Shown: positions 18,844-26,546, counted from the stretch's first letter. The stretch: DNA of 45,082 bases from Oscillatoriales cyanobacterium (GCA_004292955.1 RDXX01000068.1:1-45082), one strand, 5' to 3'. The notes: generated from the sequence alone by a model not told the origin. Numbers and translations: made by a program.

Positions 18844-19695
18844 TTAATCCTCCATTTGATGATTGACATTAGTGCAGTAGCATACTTTTTGAGGTTTTAA
18901 AAGCATTTGCTTTGCTTCAAAATGACTGCGGAATATTCCTGGGGCTGGTCTATTTCCATACACAATCCAGTTACTTTTTAATGTAGGCATGGACTGAGTT
19001 GACTCTCTAAGCAAAATAGAGAGAGCCATCCTAACTTGAATCAATGCAATCATTTGGATATCAATTGAGAGTCCTGATGCACGAAATTCTTTTTCATCAA
19101 GACCATAAATTCTACTTTCTTCATCTTCCGTAAGTCCCAAAACCTCGTCTGATAAGTCAAGTTGATTGAGTTCGGAGAAAAGTTGTAAACACTTGTAACA
19201 ACCAGTCAGAGTTGGAATGTAGCCAAAAACTTCACCTCCTATGCCTGTCCGAAACACGGATGCTGTTACAAAAGGAACTTTTGCTGCCACACATTGGTCA
19301 CTGACAAACTCTCTGACACTCTTTTTATCTGAACAAGAAAGAACGAGATCGGAGCGACGAACCGACTCAATAAAGTTCGGAGATTGCATCACATCCTCTG
19401 CAAAAGTTTTAACTTCTACATCAGGATTTCTGTCTTCTATCCACTCCTTTTGTATGTCTACTTTGAGTCGTCCTAAATCTTTACGCATTCTAGGATGCTT
19501 GACAAGATTTTCAGGTTCTAGAGTATCTGGATCGTAAAGTTCCCAAATCCGAATACCATTCATTACAAGGTGATCGCAAGCTGGTGTACCACCGCTACCT
19601 AAACCAACAACAGTGATCCGCTTATCTGAAAAAATCTCTGGATTAAGTAGATAGCTAATTCTATCAAACTCAAGTGAATAATTTTGATCTTTCAT
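18844..19695 (-). CDS. E1-like ThiF-family adenylyltransferase
   Basis: 283 residues, a Rossmann E1-like enzyme that would adenylate the C-terminus of a modifier. Visible: ITVVGLGSGGTPACDHL (nucleotide loop GLGSGG 31-36), LYDPDTLEPENLVKHP (D55, N63), SDLVLSCSDKKSVR, and GEVFGYIPTLTGCYKC with C166/C169, which with C272/C274 (VCYC) could form a zinc site. A catalytic thiol outside these is not obvious. The ATG at 19695 is preceded by GGAG 8 nt upstream, and that GGAG lies inside the end of a MITE-like element. A TTG two codons earlier also lies partly in the element. Confidence 0.87.
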   Translation of the reverse strand: MKDQNYSLEFDRISYLLNPEIFSDKRITVVGLGSGGTPACDHLVMNGIRIWELYDPDTLEPENLVKHPRMRKDLGRLKVDIQKEWIEDRNPDVEVKTFAEDVMQSPNFIESVRRSDLVLSCSDKKSVREFVSDQCVAAKVPFVTASVFRTGIGGEVFGYIPTLTGCYKCLQLFSELNQLDLSDEVLGLTEDEESRIYGLDEKEFRASGLSIDIQMIALIQVRMALSILLRESTQSMPTLKSNWIVYGNRPAPGIFRSHFEAKQMLLKPQKVCYCTNVNHQMED

Positions 19696-19698
19696 TAA

Positions 19699-19809
19699 CA
19701 ATACTCCGGACAGTTCTTGGAACGATACTACAAGCTTTACAGGCTAAGGATCATGAAAAAGTCGAATTAAATGCAAGTCAGGGGTGGACATGACTTTTCC
19801 GAAGTATTG
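19699..19809. mobile_element. MITE-like element, family A, copy 2, between the E2-like and E1-like genes
   Basis: A 111-bp element. Its left end CAATACTCCGGACAG (19699-19713) equals the end of the 271-445 element; its right end (19795-19809) matches the inverted sequence at 12 of 15 positions. It is flanked by direct repeats ATTAA at 19694-19698 and 19810-19814. It fills the whole gap between the two genes. Removing it with one duplicate restores an overlapping stop/start. Confidence 0.85.
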
Positions 19810-19810
19810 A

Positions 19811-20236
19811 TTAATGTGCTTGCTCTTTTCCTGGCCAATTTTTAGTACGTTGCCAAACATCATATTTGTTAACCCAGATTGCAGCCTTAGATACCATATA
19901 TGCCAATGAATAGTTTGAAGTCCATTGCTCTGGCTTCATCACACATAAATTGCCACTCGAATACCTGTGAGGACAATCAGGTTCAATGGTTCTTTCAAGC
20001 AACTTAATCAATGGCATATTGTAAGGATAGTTTGAAGGAATTTCTATTCTAACTCGGTAATAGTTTTCGTCCGCTGTCTTTAAATACCCCTCTACAGCCT
20101 TGATAGAGCCTTTAGATGCTTTAAAATTAAACTGTGGATAGTAGCGCTTAATTTTCTCACTCTCAACAGCCATCCTATCTCTAGATAAATCATTTTCGAG
20201 AAATATAAGTCCACGATTAATCGCAATATTTGTCAT
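19811..20236 (-). CDS. E2-like ubiquitin-conjugating-fold protein
   Basis: 141 residues. The UBC pattern is visible: a leading helix (LENDLSRDRMAVESEKIKRYY), beta strands to YYRVRIEIPSNYPYNMPLIKL (the YP...P element), then CPHRYSSGNLCVM with H90 in the HPN position and candidate catalytic C98, and a final helical region (SLAYMVSKAAIWVNKYDVW). This agrees with prokaryotic E2-like proteins that lie beside E1-like and JAB genes. It would carry the activated modifier as a thioester; this is inferred. The stop codon is part of the target duplication of the MITE-like element that follows. Confidence 0.82.
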   Translation of the reverse strand: MTNIAINRGLIFLENDLSRDRMAVESEKIKRYYPQFNFKASKGSIKAVEGYLKTADENYYRVRIEIPSNYPYNMPLIKLLERTIEPDCPHRYSSGNLCVMKPEQWTSNYSLAYMVSKAAIWVNKYDVWQRTKNWPGKEQAH

Positions 20237-20276
20237 TATTTATTATTGTTTAATAACTACTTTTGAGGTTAGGCAA

Positions 20277-20501
20277 CTAATACTCACCTTTTGGATCGCG
20301 CAGTGCCACTCCTTTTGGAGATTGATTGGGTTCGAGTGGACGAACTACACCATCTGAATCGATTTCTACAAACTCATCTTCTTCTTGAGCGTTAAAGGCT
20401 CTTTCTGCCATATTTGCAATTGATCTGCCAACGCCTCTAGCAGCAGCACTAATTACTCCTTCCGTAATTCCATCGACTATATCGTCAAAATCATTTGGCA
20501 T
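20277..20501 (-). CDS. 74-residue helical protein heading the ubiquitin-like operon; candidate modifier
   Basis: I do not recognise a named family. Residues 1-40 form a probable amphipathic helix region (VDGITEGVISAAARGVGRSIANMAERAF), followed by an acidic turn (EEDEFVEIDSDG) and an extended tail ending DPKGEY with Gly72. It is too short and too helical for a beta-grasp ubiquitin fold. It sits 40 bp upstream of the E2-like gene, the place where the modifier is often encoded. A role as the conjugated modifier, or as an adaptor, is inference. Confidence 0.65.
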   Translation of the reverse strand: MPNDFDDIVDGITEGVISAAARGVGRSIANMAERAFNAQEEDEFVEIDSDGVVRPLEPNQSPKGVALRDPKGEY

Positions 20502-20733
20502 TTGATTAACCCGTGAAAAACAGCTTTAGCTACTCCTAACTTAGTCATTCGGGCAAAGGGAGCAATTAATCTTGACTTACTTACTTAAGTAACAAATTCT
20601 GAAGTTATTGCAAATTAGCAAGAACTCTAAAAGCTTACTCTGTCAAGCTAACGATTTCTCAATTCCTCTTTTACCCTGAATTTTTTTAACCGTACATAGC
20701 CTGAAAGCATGATTTAGCAAAGCTTTGGGTGGG

Positions 20734-20847
20734 TATAATGCCTTGTTAGTCCAAATAAGCTAAATCTGAGTAGCTAATACGATGATAAACTAGCTATACC
20801 CAGCTAGCAACTAGCCATAGCTATAAATTTTGGTTAGGCTCTAGCTA
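20734..20847. promoter_or_regulatory. TAGCTA cluster and promoter in the divergent HTH/ubiquitin-like operon gap
   Basis: The palindromic hexamer TAGCTA occurs at 20771, 20791, 20818 and 20842, with AGCTAG at 20802 and CTAGC at 20811, several spaced by about 10 or 20 bp. A -10-like TATAAT lies at 20734-20739 on the + strand. This resembles an operator array for the adjacent HTH protein; the remainder of this 369-bp gap shows nothing else. Confidence 0.45.
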
Positions 20848-20870
20848 TCAACTTACCACAATGCCCTGCG

Positions 20871-21386
20871 ATGACATCTAACGACGATATTTTTGCCGAT
20901 GCCGCGAATAACTGGGACTTGGAAAGGCTCTACAAAGCTATGGCAGAAGCCAAGTGGCAAGTATCTCCTCGTGCCAGAAAGGGACTCACAGAACGGGAAA
21001 AGCTTTTTTTGCGCGGTTTGCTGTGTGGCTACAGTCCGGCTGAAATAGCTAACCAAGTACATCAAAGTCGCAAGGGTGTTGAGGTCTATGTCTCTAAAAC
21101 TTTATATCAATACTTTAAAAAAATTAAAGATGTGCCTAATGAAACAGTAGGCAACTGGAGAAATATTCCTAACTGGCTAGAGGAAGAAGGATATAAAACT
21201 AAGTCATCTGTTCAATCTGACTCAAGGAATTATTTGCCGAATGAGCTATTAGTAAAGATCGGAAATATATGTTTTGATACTAATACAGGAACAATTGATA
21301 TCAACATTCGGGTATCACTTCCATCATTTTCAGAATACCAAAGAACAGAAGATATAGATTCAGACGATCGCCCCTATACAAACTAA
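20871..21386 (+). CDS. Helix-turn-helix protein divergent from the ubiquitin-like operon
   Basis: 171 residues. The first 75 residues contain a LuxR-like tetrahelical HTH (GLTEREKLFLRGLLCGYSPAEIANQVHQSRKGVEVYVSKTLYQYF), similar to the N-terminal HTH modules of cyanobacterial multidomain signalling proteins (STAND or vWA-MoxR-associated type), here without the enzymatic part. The rest is unrecognised (IPNWLEEEGYKTKSS and a beta-rich tail). Divergent placement suggests it regulates the operon; that is inference. Confidence 0.75.
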   Translation: MTSNDDIFADAANNWDLERLYKAMAEAKWQVSPRARKGLTEREKLFLRGLLCGYSPAEIANQVHQSRKGVEVYVSKTLYQYFKKIKDVPNETVGNWRNIPNWLEEEGYKTKSSVQSDSRNYLPNELLVKIGNICFDTNTGTIDINIRVSLPSFSEYQRTEDIDSDDRPYTN

Positions 21387-21416
21387 TCTAATTGAAGGGC
21401 GATCTGATTAATTCTA

Positions 21417-21647
21417 TCATTGTGCTATAATCTGCCTAATCTGAGCTAACGCTTCTTCTCCTGGAATTGGCTCAACCATACCGCTTCGGATTTCATCGCG
21501 ACGCTGCTTAGCTTCCGCAGTCCACAACTTTTGAACTGTTCCGTCTATATCAAATTCAAGACTCTCAACTAGCCTCTCTGCTAACTGCGCTCTCAACGCA
21601 TTTGGCAAAGATAAAGCTTCTTTCATCAGTTGCTCGATCGATAGCAT
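21417..21647 (-). CDS. Addiction-module antitoxin-like protein, orphan
   Basis: 76 residues resembling the short RelE-partner antitoxin family (SLPNALRAQLAERLVESLE, then AEAKQRRDEIRSGMVEPIPGEEALAQIRQ). No RelE/ParE-like toxin lies downstream: the next gene in that direction is the convergent HTH gene 30 bp away. Its promoter and first four codons (MLSI) are nearly the same as those of the DUF433 gene at 22581-22892. Confidence 0.85.
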   Translation of the reverse strand: MLSIEQLMKEALSLPNALRAQLAERLVESLEFDIDGTVQKLWTAEAKQRRDEIRSGMVEPIPGEEALAQIRQIIAQ

Positions 21648-21727
21648 AATTACATCCCAAACTAAAATCCCTAAATAGTTAAGTTGAAAAAAGGAAGCAC
21701 ATTGTGCAATCTTGTTTGATTATAGCC
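21648..21727 (-). promoter_or_regulatory. Duplicated promoter module, copy 1
   Basis: About 80 bp nearly identical to 22893-22971, including -10-like TATAAT on the minus strand (complement of 21719-21724) and the inverted element around TTGCACAA. Similarity stops abruptly just upstream of GGCTATAATC. Confidence 0.7.
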
Positions 21728-21767
21728 GATCGCGCGATCGAGAGTAAAACAGCATTTTCCAAACAGC

Positions 21768-22103
21768 CTAAGCAACTCCATAGCTCGTAAATGGTCTTGC
21801 ATAGGGAGGCTGAAGCCCCAAAACAATATCCTCCCGCGCCACACCCATCAGCACTAACTCCTCAGCAATCAGTTCATCAGTTTGATTGCGTTGAATCCAG
21901 ACTTTTTCATTGCGGATGTCTAAGTGAATCGGGCAACTATAAATCCGATTATGACCGTCCCAACCTAAATCTAATATCTGATAATGGTCATGTTCGGTGT
22001 CAAATAATACCTGAACTTCAATGTCGCCATTGATGGGTTTAGTCTTACTATATTCCATCAGGAAAGTGCGAACAATCTGCCGATATTTAGCTAATCGATC
22101 CAT
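21768..22103 (-). CDS. xisI: XisI family protein
   Basis: 111 residues of the XisI family (MDRLAKYRQIVRTFLMEY, FDTEHDHYQILDLGWDG, VWIQRNQTDELIAEELVLMGV, IVLGLQPPYARPFTSYGVA). XisH and XisI were named as factors needed for fdxN-element excision in Anabaena. No recombinase or excision-element border is visible here, so excision cannot be assumed. It overlaps xisH by 13 bp, indicating a coupled pair. Confidence 0.93.
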   Translation of the reverse strand: MDRLAKYRQIVRTFLMEYSKTKPINGDIEVQVLFDTEHDHYQILDLGWDGHNRIYSCPIHLDIRNEKVWIQRNQTDELIAEELVLMGVAREDIVLGLQPPYARPFTSYGVA

Positions 22104-22510
22104 TCCAAAATCACCTCATTAGTAGGGTCGTATACCAACAACTTCAGATCGTACTCAGCGATAGCCGCTTGTGGCAAAGCACGACAGAAAAATGAATTAT
22201 AGGCTGCGATCGGAACTGCCAAATAGAGCGATCGATCTGGCTCCAGACTCCTGAGTGCTAGTCGATAATTCAGAAATTGACCGAGGGCTAAGTGGAAATC
22301 AAACATGGCTGATTCACTCAGAAAGCTTTTAACCTCGACTGCAATCTTCTGTAAACCTCGCTCTGCAACTAGAAGCTTTTCCGCCCCCAAGTCAATCCTG
22401 AGTCGATCGTCTTTGCTAAACTTTAGCTTCAGCGGATCGTGGGTAATCACCCAATTATCCTTCAGAAGAGCGGATTTGACAGACTCATGGAAAACATCCC
22501 TAGCCGACAT
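22091..22510 (-). CDS. xisH: XisH family protein
   Basis: 139 residues of the XisH family: N-terminal MSARDVFHESVKSALLKDNWVITHDPLKL, then RIDLGAEKLLVAERGLQKIAVEVKSF, whose D...E.K arrangement is compatible with a nuclease-like fold, then LALGQFLNYRLAL and the C-terminal KLLVYDPTNEVILEW. Partner of the overlapping xisI gene. Function outside the fdxN system is not established. Confidence 0.93.
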   Translation of the reverse strand: MSARDVFHESVKSALLKDNWVITHDPLKLKFSKDDRLRIDLGAEKLLVAERGLQKIAVEVKSFLSESAMFDFHLALGQFLNYRLALRSLEPDRSLYLAVPIAAYNSFFCRALPQAAIAEYDLKLLVYDPTNEVILEWID

Positions 22511-22580
22511 AGACTTTACTCAAAGACTTTGTTTTTATTCTATCCCAACCCAATCTTCTCATACCTAAAAACGATGCCAC

Positions 22581-22892
22581 TTACAACAACCCCTTAGCTC
22601 GCATTTTTACGAAAAATGGTGAAGGCGAAAGCAGAGATTTTTCCTGTTGTACCTGCTCCCATTCTGCACGAATCTCCTGCTCAATTTCAGCTTGAAAGTC
22701 GAAGTAATAAGCCATCGCTGCATGAGCCTCCGACTGCATCAAATAAGGATGCTGGCGGCACATTTCTTCCACTGACCAACCATAAGCTAGATAATCCATC
22801 ACAATATGAACAACCCGCACGCGGGGTATCCGCTGCAACCGTGCGGGTTGACCCGCTACTTTCTCGATATGAGGATAAATTATTGATAGCAT
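22581..22892 (-). CDS. DUF433 protein without an adjacent PIN-like partner
   Basis: 103 residues with a DUF433-like core (VRVVHIVMDYLAYGWSVEEMCRQHPYLMQSEAHAAMAYYFD) and a C-terminal tail SPFFVKMRAKGLL. Downstream, after 70 bp, comes xisH rather than a DUF5615 gene. It begins MLSI and has the duplicated promoter module. Confidence 0.8.
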   Translation of the reverse strand: MLSIIYPHIEKVAGQPARLQRIPRVRVVHIVMDYLAYGWSVEEMCRQHPYLMQSEAHAAMAYYFDFQAEIEQEIRAEWEQVQQEKSLLSPSPFFVKMRAKGLL

Positions 22893-22971
22893 AATGATAT
22901 CCCAAACTAAAATCGCTCAATAGTTAAGTTGAAACAGAAACCACATTGTACAATCTTGTTTGATTATAGCC
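22893..22971 (-). promoter_or_regulatory. Duplicated promoter module, copy 2
   Basis: Nearly identical to 21648-21727, with TATAAT on the minus strand (complement of 22963-22968). Confidence 0.7.
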
Positions 22972-23017
22972 TAAGAAATTAGGAGACGGCATTGCCGTGT
23001 CCCTACAATATTATTTT

Positions 23018-23052
23018 GGATACAGGAGACGGCATTGCCGTGTCCTGTATCC
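23018..23052. repeat. 35-bp near-perfect inverted repeat
   Basis: GGATACAGGA and TCCTGTATCC enclose ACGGCATTGCCGT. The core GGAGACGGCATTGCCGTGTCC appears again as a single copy at about 22982-23002. Confidence 0.75.
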
Positions 23053-23095
23053 TGACGGTGCAACCTGAACTGATATCATTCACCATCCACCGCCC

Positions 23096-24142
23096 CTACA
23101 TAAATCGATCGCGCTTCCTATCAATTTTCGCCAAAACAGCACCGGAAACATCCGCCAGAATGCTGATAATCCGATACAAAGCGACCGCACTCAAAATTAT
23201 ACCCACAGAAAAGCGATCGCCAAGCAGGGCGATCGCCGTTGCTTCAAATACTCCCATCCCCCCCGGCGCACCCGGTACAACCAAACCCACAACAAACGCC
23301 AAAGCAAAAGCACCGAACAAGTTGGGAATATCGATAAAATTTACCGGATTTAAAGCCATTACCGTTAGCAAAAAACCGCTGCCCCGCAATCCGATAAAAC
23401 AGATTTGTCCGATTAACGGCACTAAAGGATAGCGTTTAATTGGCAAATTATTTTGGCGCTCGGACTTGACATTAGATATTTTTTTAGCTAGATTGGAGCT
23501 AGACTCTAAAGGCGAAATTAGTCGATCGCCCCCAGCATCCCCAACCTCTGAATTTTCCCCCTTGTTCTTGGATAACTTCAACCGCTCTACAAATAGGACG
23601 ATCGGATTTAGAATTCGGGGATGAATGGCTATTAAAATAGCAGCACAGCCGACAATTCGCAAAAAGCCATCGGCGCCCTCAAAACAAATCAAGCCAATCA
23701 GCACGCCCGCAGAAGCCATCAGCAACGGTTCCAGCAAGACGCTGAGAGTAGCAGCTTTCGGCGCAATGCCTGCCTTTTTGGCCTCCAAAATGCGACCCCA
23801 AAAATGCCAAATATTCCCCGGTAAATACTTGGCAATATTAGTCTTGAGAAAAACTTGAATCGCCCACGCGGCATTGACAGGTTGGCGGAATTCCCGCAAA
23901 ATCAACATCCACACCCAGCCGACAAAAATTAGAGACAGTAACGTGACACCAAGCGCGATCGCCAATAACGGAAAACTTTCGGCTCGAATTCGGATATTAG
24001 CCACTTCTCGCCAGTGAGTTACAAAAGCTTTGGCAATAAATAAAAACGTGCCGCCCAAAATCACATAGCGCAAATAAGGCTTTAAACGTGATTTCGCAAG
24101 GTTGAAAAAATTCTGAATTCGATGCAAGTGTTGTTTTCCCAT
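23096..24142 (-). CDS. UPF0104 / lysylphosphatidylglycerol-synthase-type transmembrane protein
   Basis: 348 residues with about eight hydrophobic segments, matching the membrane domain found in MprF (flippase part) and UPF0104 proteins: AIQVFLKTNIAKYLPGNIWHFWGRILEAKKAG and the late FALAFVVGLVVPGAPGGMGVFEATAIALL. No soluble lysyltransferase domain is present. A role in lipid or polyprenyl-sugar handling is possible. A hydrophilic insert of about 45 residues (LKLSKNKGENSEVGDAGG onwards) lies between membrane segments. Confidence 0.88.
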   Translation of the reverse strand: MGKQHLHRIQNFFNLAKSRLKPYLRYVILGGTFLFIAKAFVTHWREVANIRIRAESFPLLAIALGVTLLSLIFVGWVWMLILREFRQPVNAAWAIQVFLKTNIAKYLPGNIWHFWGRILEAKKAGIAPKAATLSVLLEPLLMASAGVLIGLICFEGADGFLRIVGCAAILIAIHPRILNPIVLFVERLKLSKNKGENSEVGDAGGDRLISPLESSSNLAKKISNVKSERQNNLPIKRYPLVPLIGQICFIGLRGSGFLLTVMALNPVNFIDIPNLFGAFALAFVVGLVVPGAPGGMGVFEATAIALLGDRFSVGIILSAVALYRIISILADVSGAVLAKIDRKRDRFM

Positions 24143-24246
24143 TTTCCGATCCTGATTAATGAATTTGGGATGGTAGATTTATTAAGGACAATTTCATGTT
24201 TGAAATCTAAAATTTAGATCGATCGCAATTTAAGGAGTAAATTTTT

Positions 24247-26283
24247 ATGGCCGGCCCGAGCCCCGACGGATTTTCCTATCTTTTAGATGATAGCGCCAAT
24301 AGTTTCGCATTAACTCCGGGCTTTTTGACTCCTTATCGTAACGGACTTTTTGCCCTCGGAGGTAATGATTTTATTGTCGGTGCCTCGGATGCCGATCGCC
24401 TCAGCGGTGATAATGGTAACGACAGACTCCTCGGCGGTGGCAATTCCGATACTCTCTTCGGTGGTGTCGGGAATGACTTGCTTAACGGCGGTGCCGGCAA
24501 TGACTTCCTATTTGGCGGTAAGGGCAGCGATACCTTGCAAGGAGGTAGGGGAGATGATAGCCTCAACGGCGGCAACGGTAGCGACGTTTTAATGGGCGAT
24601 GGAGGCAAAGATACGCTGACAGGGGGTTTGGGCGCAGATACCTTTGTCCTTCGCAGCAACTCCCCAGTCTCTGATCCGGCTGTTGCAGACGCGATCGCTG
24701 ACTTTAACAGTTTTGAGGATGCGATCGGACTAACTGACAATCTTACCGAAGCAGACCTCACTTTAGAAACAGTTTCCGGCACTCCCAATACAGTAATTAA
24801 AATTCGCCAATCCGGTGCTATTTTAGGCTTAGTCGCCAACACATCACCACAAAACCTCAGCGGTAAGTTCATCTCTGCAAATACCGTATTGGGCAACCAA
24901 CTCAGCCAAGCCCGAGATTTAGGTGTTTTGAGCAGCAATCAAACCATCGCTGACTCGGTTAGCAACGCCCGCCCAGACAACCTTTACCGCTTTACTTTGC
25001 CTGCAAATAACGACTTTAAATTAACTGTCAGCGGTTTTAGTGCCGATGTTGACGTGGCTGTGATTAAAGATATTAACGGCGACAATTCTATTGACTTTAC
25101 CGATATTATTGCTTCTGCTAAAGAACCCGGTTTATCGCCAGAGTCTATCGATCTCAAAAATTTGGCAGCCGGAACATACTTTGTCCGAGTTTATCAAAAC
25201 CAAGGTAATACAAATTTTACCCTAAATTTATCTGCAACTCCTGCAACTATTGTTCCTGACAATCCCAGCAACTCACCTGGTTTTGACTCTCGTTTTGGTT
25301 TCGGTTTGGTGAATGCAGCGGCGGCAGTTGCTAAAGCTCAAGGTGTGCCAACTTTTCCTGATGTTCCCGACTTGGGCGGCGATGAGTGGGGCAGAGACTT
25401 AATTAAAGCTCCAGAAGTTTGGGCGAAGGGTTTGACTGGAGATGGCATTGTTGTAGCAGTTATCGACAGCGGCATTGACTACAATCACCCAGATTTAGCA
25501 GGGAATGTTTGGAGCAATGGGGGGGAAAATGGCGTTGATGCCACAGGTAGAAATAAAGCTAGCAACGGCGTAGATGATGATGGCAATGGCTTTGTAGATG
25601 ATTTCCGGGGATGGGATTTTGCCAACAACGATAACGATCCAATGGATGATAACAATCATGGCACTCATATCTCGGGTTTAGTTGCGGCGAAAAAGGATGG
25701 GGTGGGAATAACTGGAACGGCTCCGACTGCCAAGATTATGCCTTTGAAAATACTCAACAGCACAGGAGTAGGCAAAATTAGGGATGAAATTAATGCGATT
25801 AATTATGCGGTGGCAAATGGGGCAAAGATAATTAATGTAAGTTTTGGCGGTCAACAGTTCAACGATCAAGAATTGAGCGCGATTCAAGCGGCGGAAGCTA
25901 AGGGCGTGGTGGTGATTTCGGCGGCAGGGAATGATGCTCGCCCGGATGTAGATTATCCGGGTAGGTTTGCAACTGAGGTAGGCATTACTGTCGGTGGAGT
26001 TAACCGGAATGGCTTGTTTACCGATTATTCTAACCGGGCGGGATCTAACACAATTAGTTATTTTGTCGCTCCGGGTGGCGACGGTGGCAGGGCTGATGCT
26101 GGGGACGTTTATTCAACGGTGTCGCTGTCTCAACCGGGGGTTCCCTATCGATATTTTGCGGGTACTTCTATGGGAGTGCCGCACGTATCCGGGGTGATAG
26201 CTTTGATGTTACAAGCCAATCCCAGTCTCACTCCTGCTCAAATTAAGCAGATTTTGGCGGAAACGGCGAGTCGATCGGTTTAA
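24247..26283 (+). CDS. RTX-repeat S8 (subtilisin-like) serine protease with rearranged domain order
   Basis: 678 residues. Residues about 35-130 are RTX calcium-binding nonapeptides (GGxGxDxLx type), 215-335 look like a pre-peptidase C-terminal (PPC) domain, and 390-675 are the subtilase domain with catalytic D407 (VIDSGIDYNHPDL), H471 (NNHGTHISG) and S641 (AGTSMGVPHVSG). RTX normally sits at the C-terminus, next to the type I secretion signal; here it leads. The segment FGFGLVNAAAAVAKA near residues 350-364 resembles the usual extreme C-terminal motif of subtilases but precedes the catalytic domain. No signal peptide is seen. GGAG at 24233-24236 precedes the ATG. Confidence 0.93.
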   Translation: MAGPSPDGFSYLLDDSANSFALTPGFLTPYRNGLFALGGNDFIVGASDADRLSGDNGNDRLLGGGNSDTLFGGVGNDLLNGGAGNDFLFGGKGSDTLQGGRGDDSLNGGNGSDVLMGDGGKDTLTGGLGADTFVLRSNSPVSDPAVADAIADFNSFEDAIGLTDNLTEADLTLETVSGTPNTVIKIRQSGAILGLVANTSPQNLSGKFISANTVLGNQLSQARDLGVLSSNQTIADSVSNARPDNLYRFTLPANNDFKLTVSGFSADVDVAVIKDINGDNSIDFTDIIASAKEPGLSPESIDLKNLAAGTYFVRVYQNQGNTNFTLNLSATPATIVPDNPSNSPGFDSRFGFGLVNAAAAVAKAQGVPTFPDVPDLGGDEWGRDLIKAPEVWAKGLTGDGIVVAVIDSGIDYNHPDLAGNVWSNGGENGVDATGRNKASNGVDDDGNGFVDDFRGWDFANNDNDPMDDNNHGTHISGLVAAKKDGVGITGTAPTAKIMPLKILNSTGVGKIRDEINAINYAVANGAKIINVSFGGQQFNDQELSAIQAAEAKGVVVISAAGNDARPDVDYPGRFATEVGITVGGVNRNGLFTDYSNRAGSNTISYFVAPGGDGGRADAGDVYSTVSLSQPGVPYRYFAGTSMGVPHVSGVIALMLQANPSLTPAQIKQILAETASRSV

Positions 26284-26379
26284 AAAGGTACGTTGTTGCG
26301 CTTAAGCGCTCTTTCAAAGGTACGTAGTTGCGCTTAAGCGCTCTTTCAAAGGTACGTAGTTGCGCTTCAGCGCTCTTTC
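26284..26379. repeat. Three 32-bp tandem repeats
   Basis: Units at 26284-26315, 26316-26347 and 26348-26379 differ by one or two bases; each carries the palindrome GCGCTTAAGCGC (third unit altered). An inverted copy lies at 26514-26540. There are no spacers, so it is not a CRISPR. Confidence 0.9.
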
Positions 26380-26409
26380 AATATATATATCAGAGCGCCT
26401 AAATATATA

Positions 26410-26514
26410 TACCCTTTCTCAAAAAGATGAGGTATAACTGACAGCTTATATAACCCTTAAACCAAGAGGGCTGAAGCCCAACAACATACCTCATCTTTCT
26501 GATAACCGCTATAA
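26410..26514. repeat. Repeat with inverted ends, family D, copy 1
   Basis: Left end CCCTTTCTCAAAAAGATGAGG and an inverted right end ACCTCATCTTTCTGATAACC form imperfect terminal repeats of about 20 bp. A second copy lies at 27179-27305 on the other side of the gene at 26547-27026. Confidence 0.65.
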
Positions 26515-26546
26515 GAGCGCTCAAGCGCAACAACGTACCTAAAAAC

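Noticed and set aside
17862..20501. Type II CBASS
   Set aside because: E1, E2 and JAB-like genes are present but separate, and there is no CD-NTase or effector gene beside them.
21768..22510. Programmed excision element controlled by XisH/XisI
   Set aside because: No XisF-like recombinase, interrupted gene or element border was seen; the names reflect family only.
24333..24938. 201-residue antisense frame in the RTX region
   Set aside because: It is the mirror of the repetitive Gly/Asp-rich RTX code, giving Pro/Leu/Ser-rich sequence.
26284..26379. CRISPR-like array of 32-bp repeats
   Set aside because: Units are directly adjacent with no spacers and contain palindromes; no cas genes nearby.
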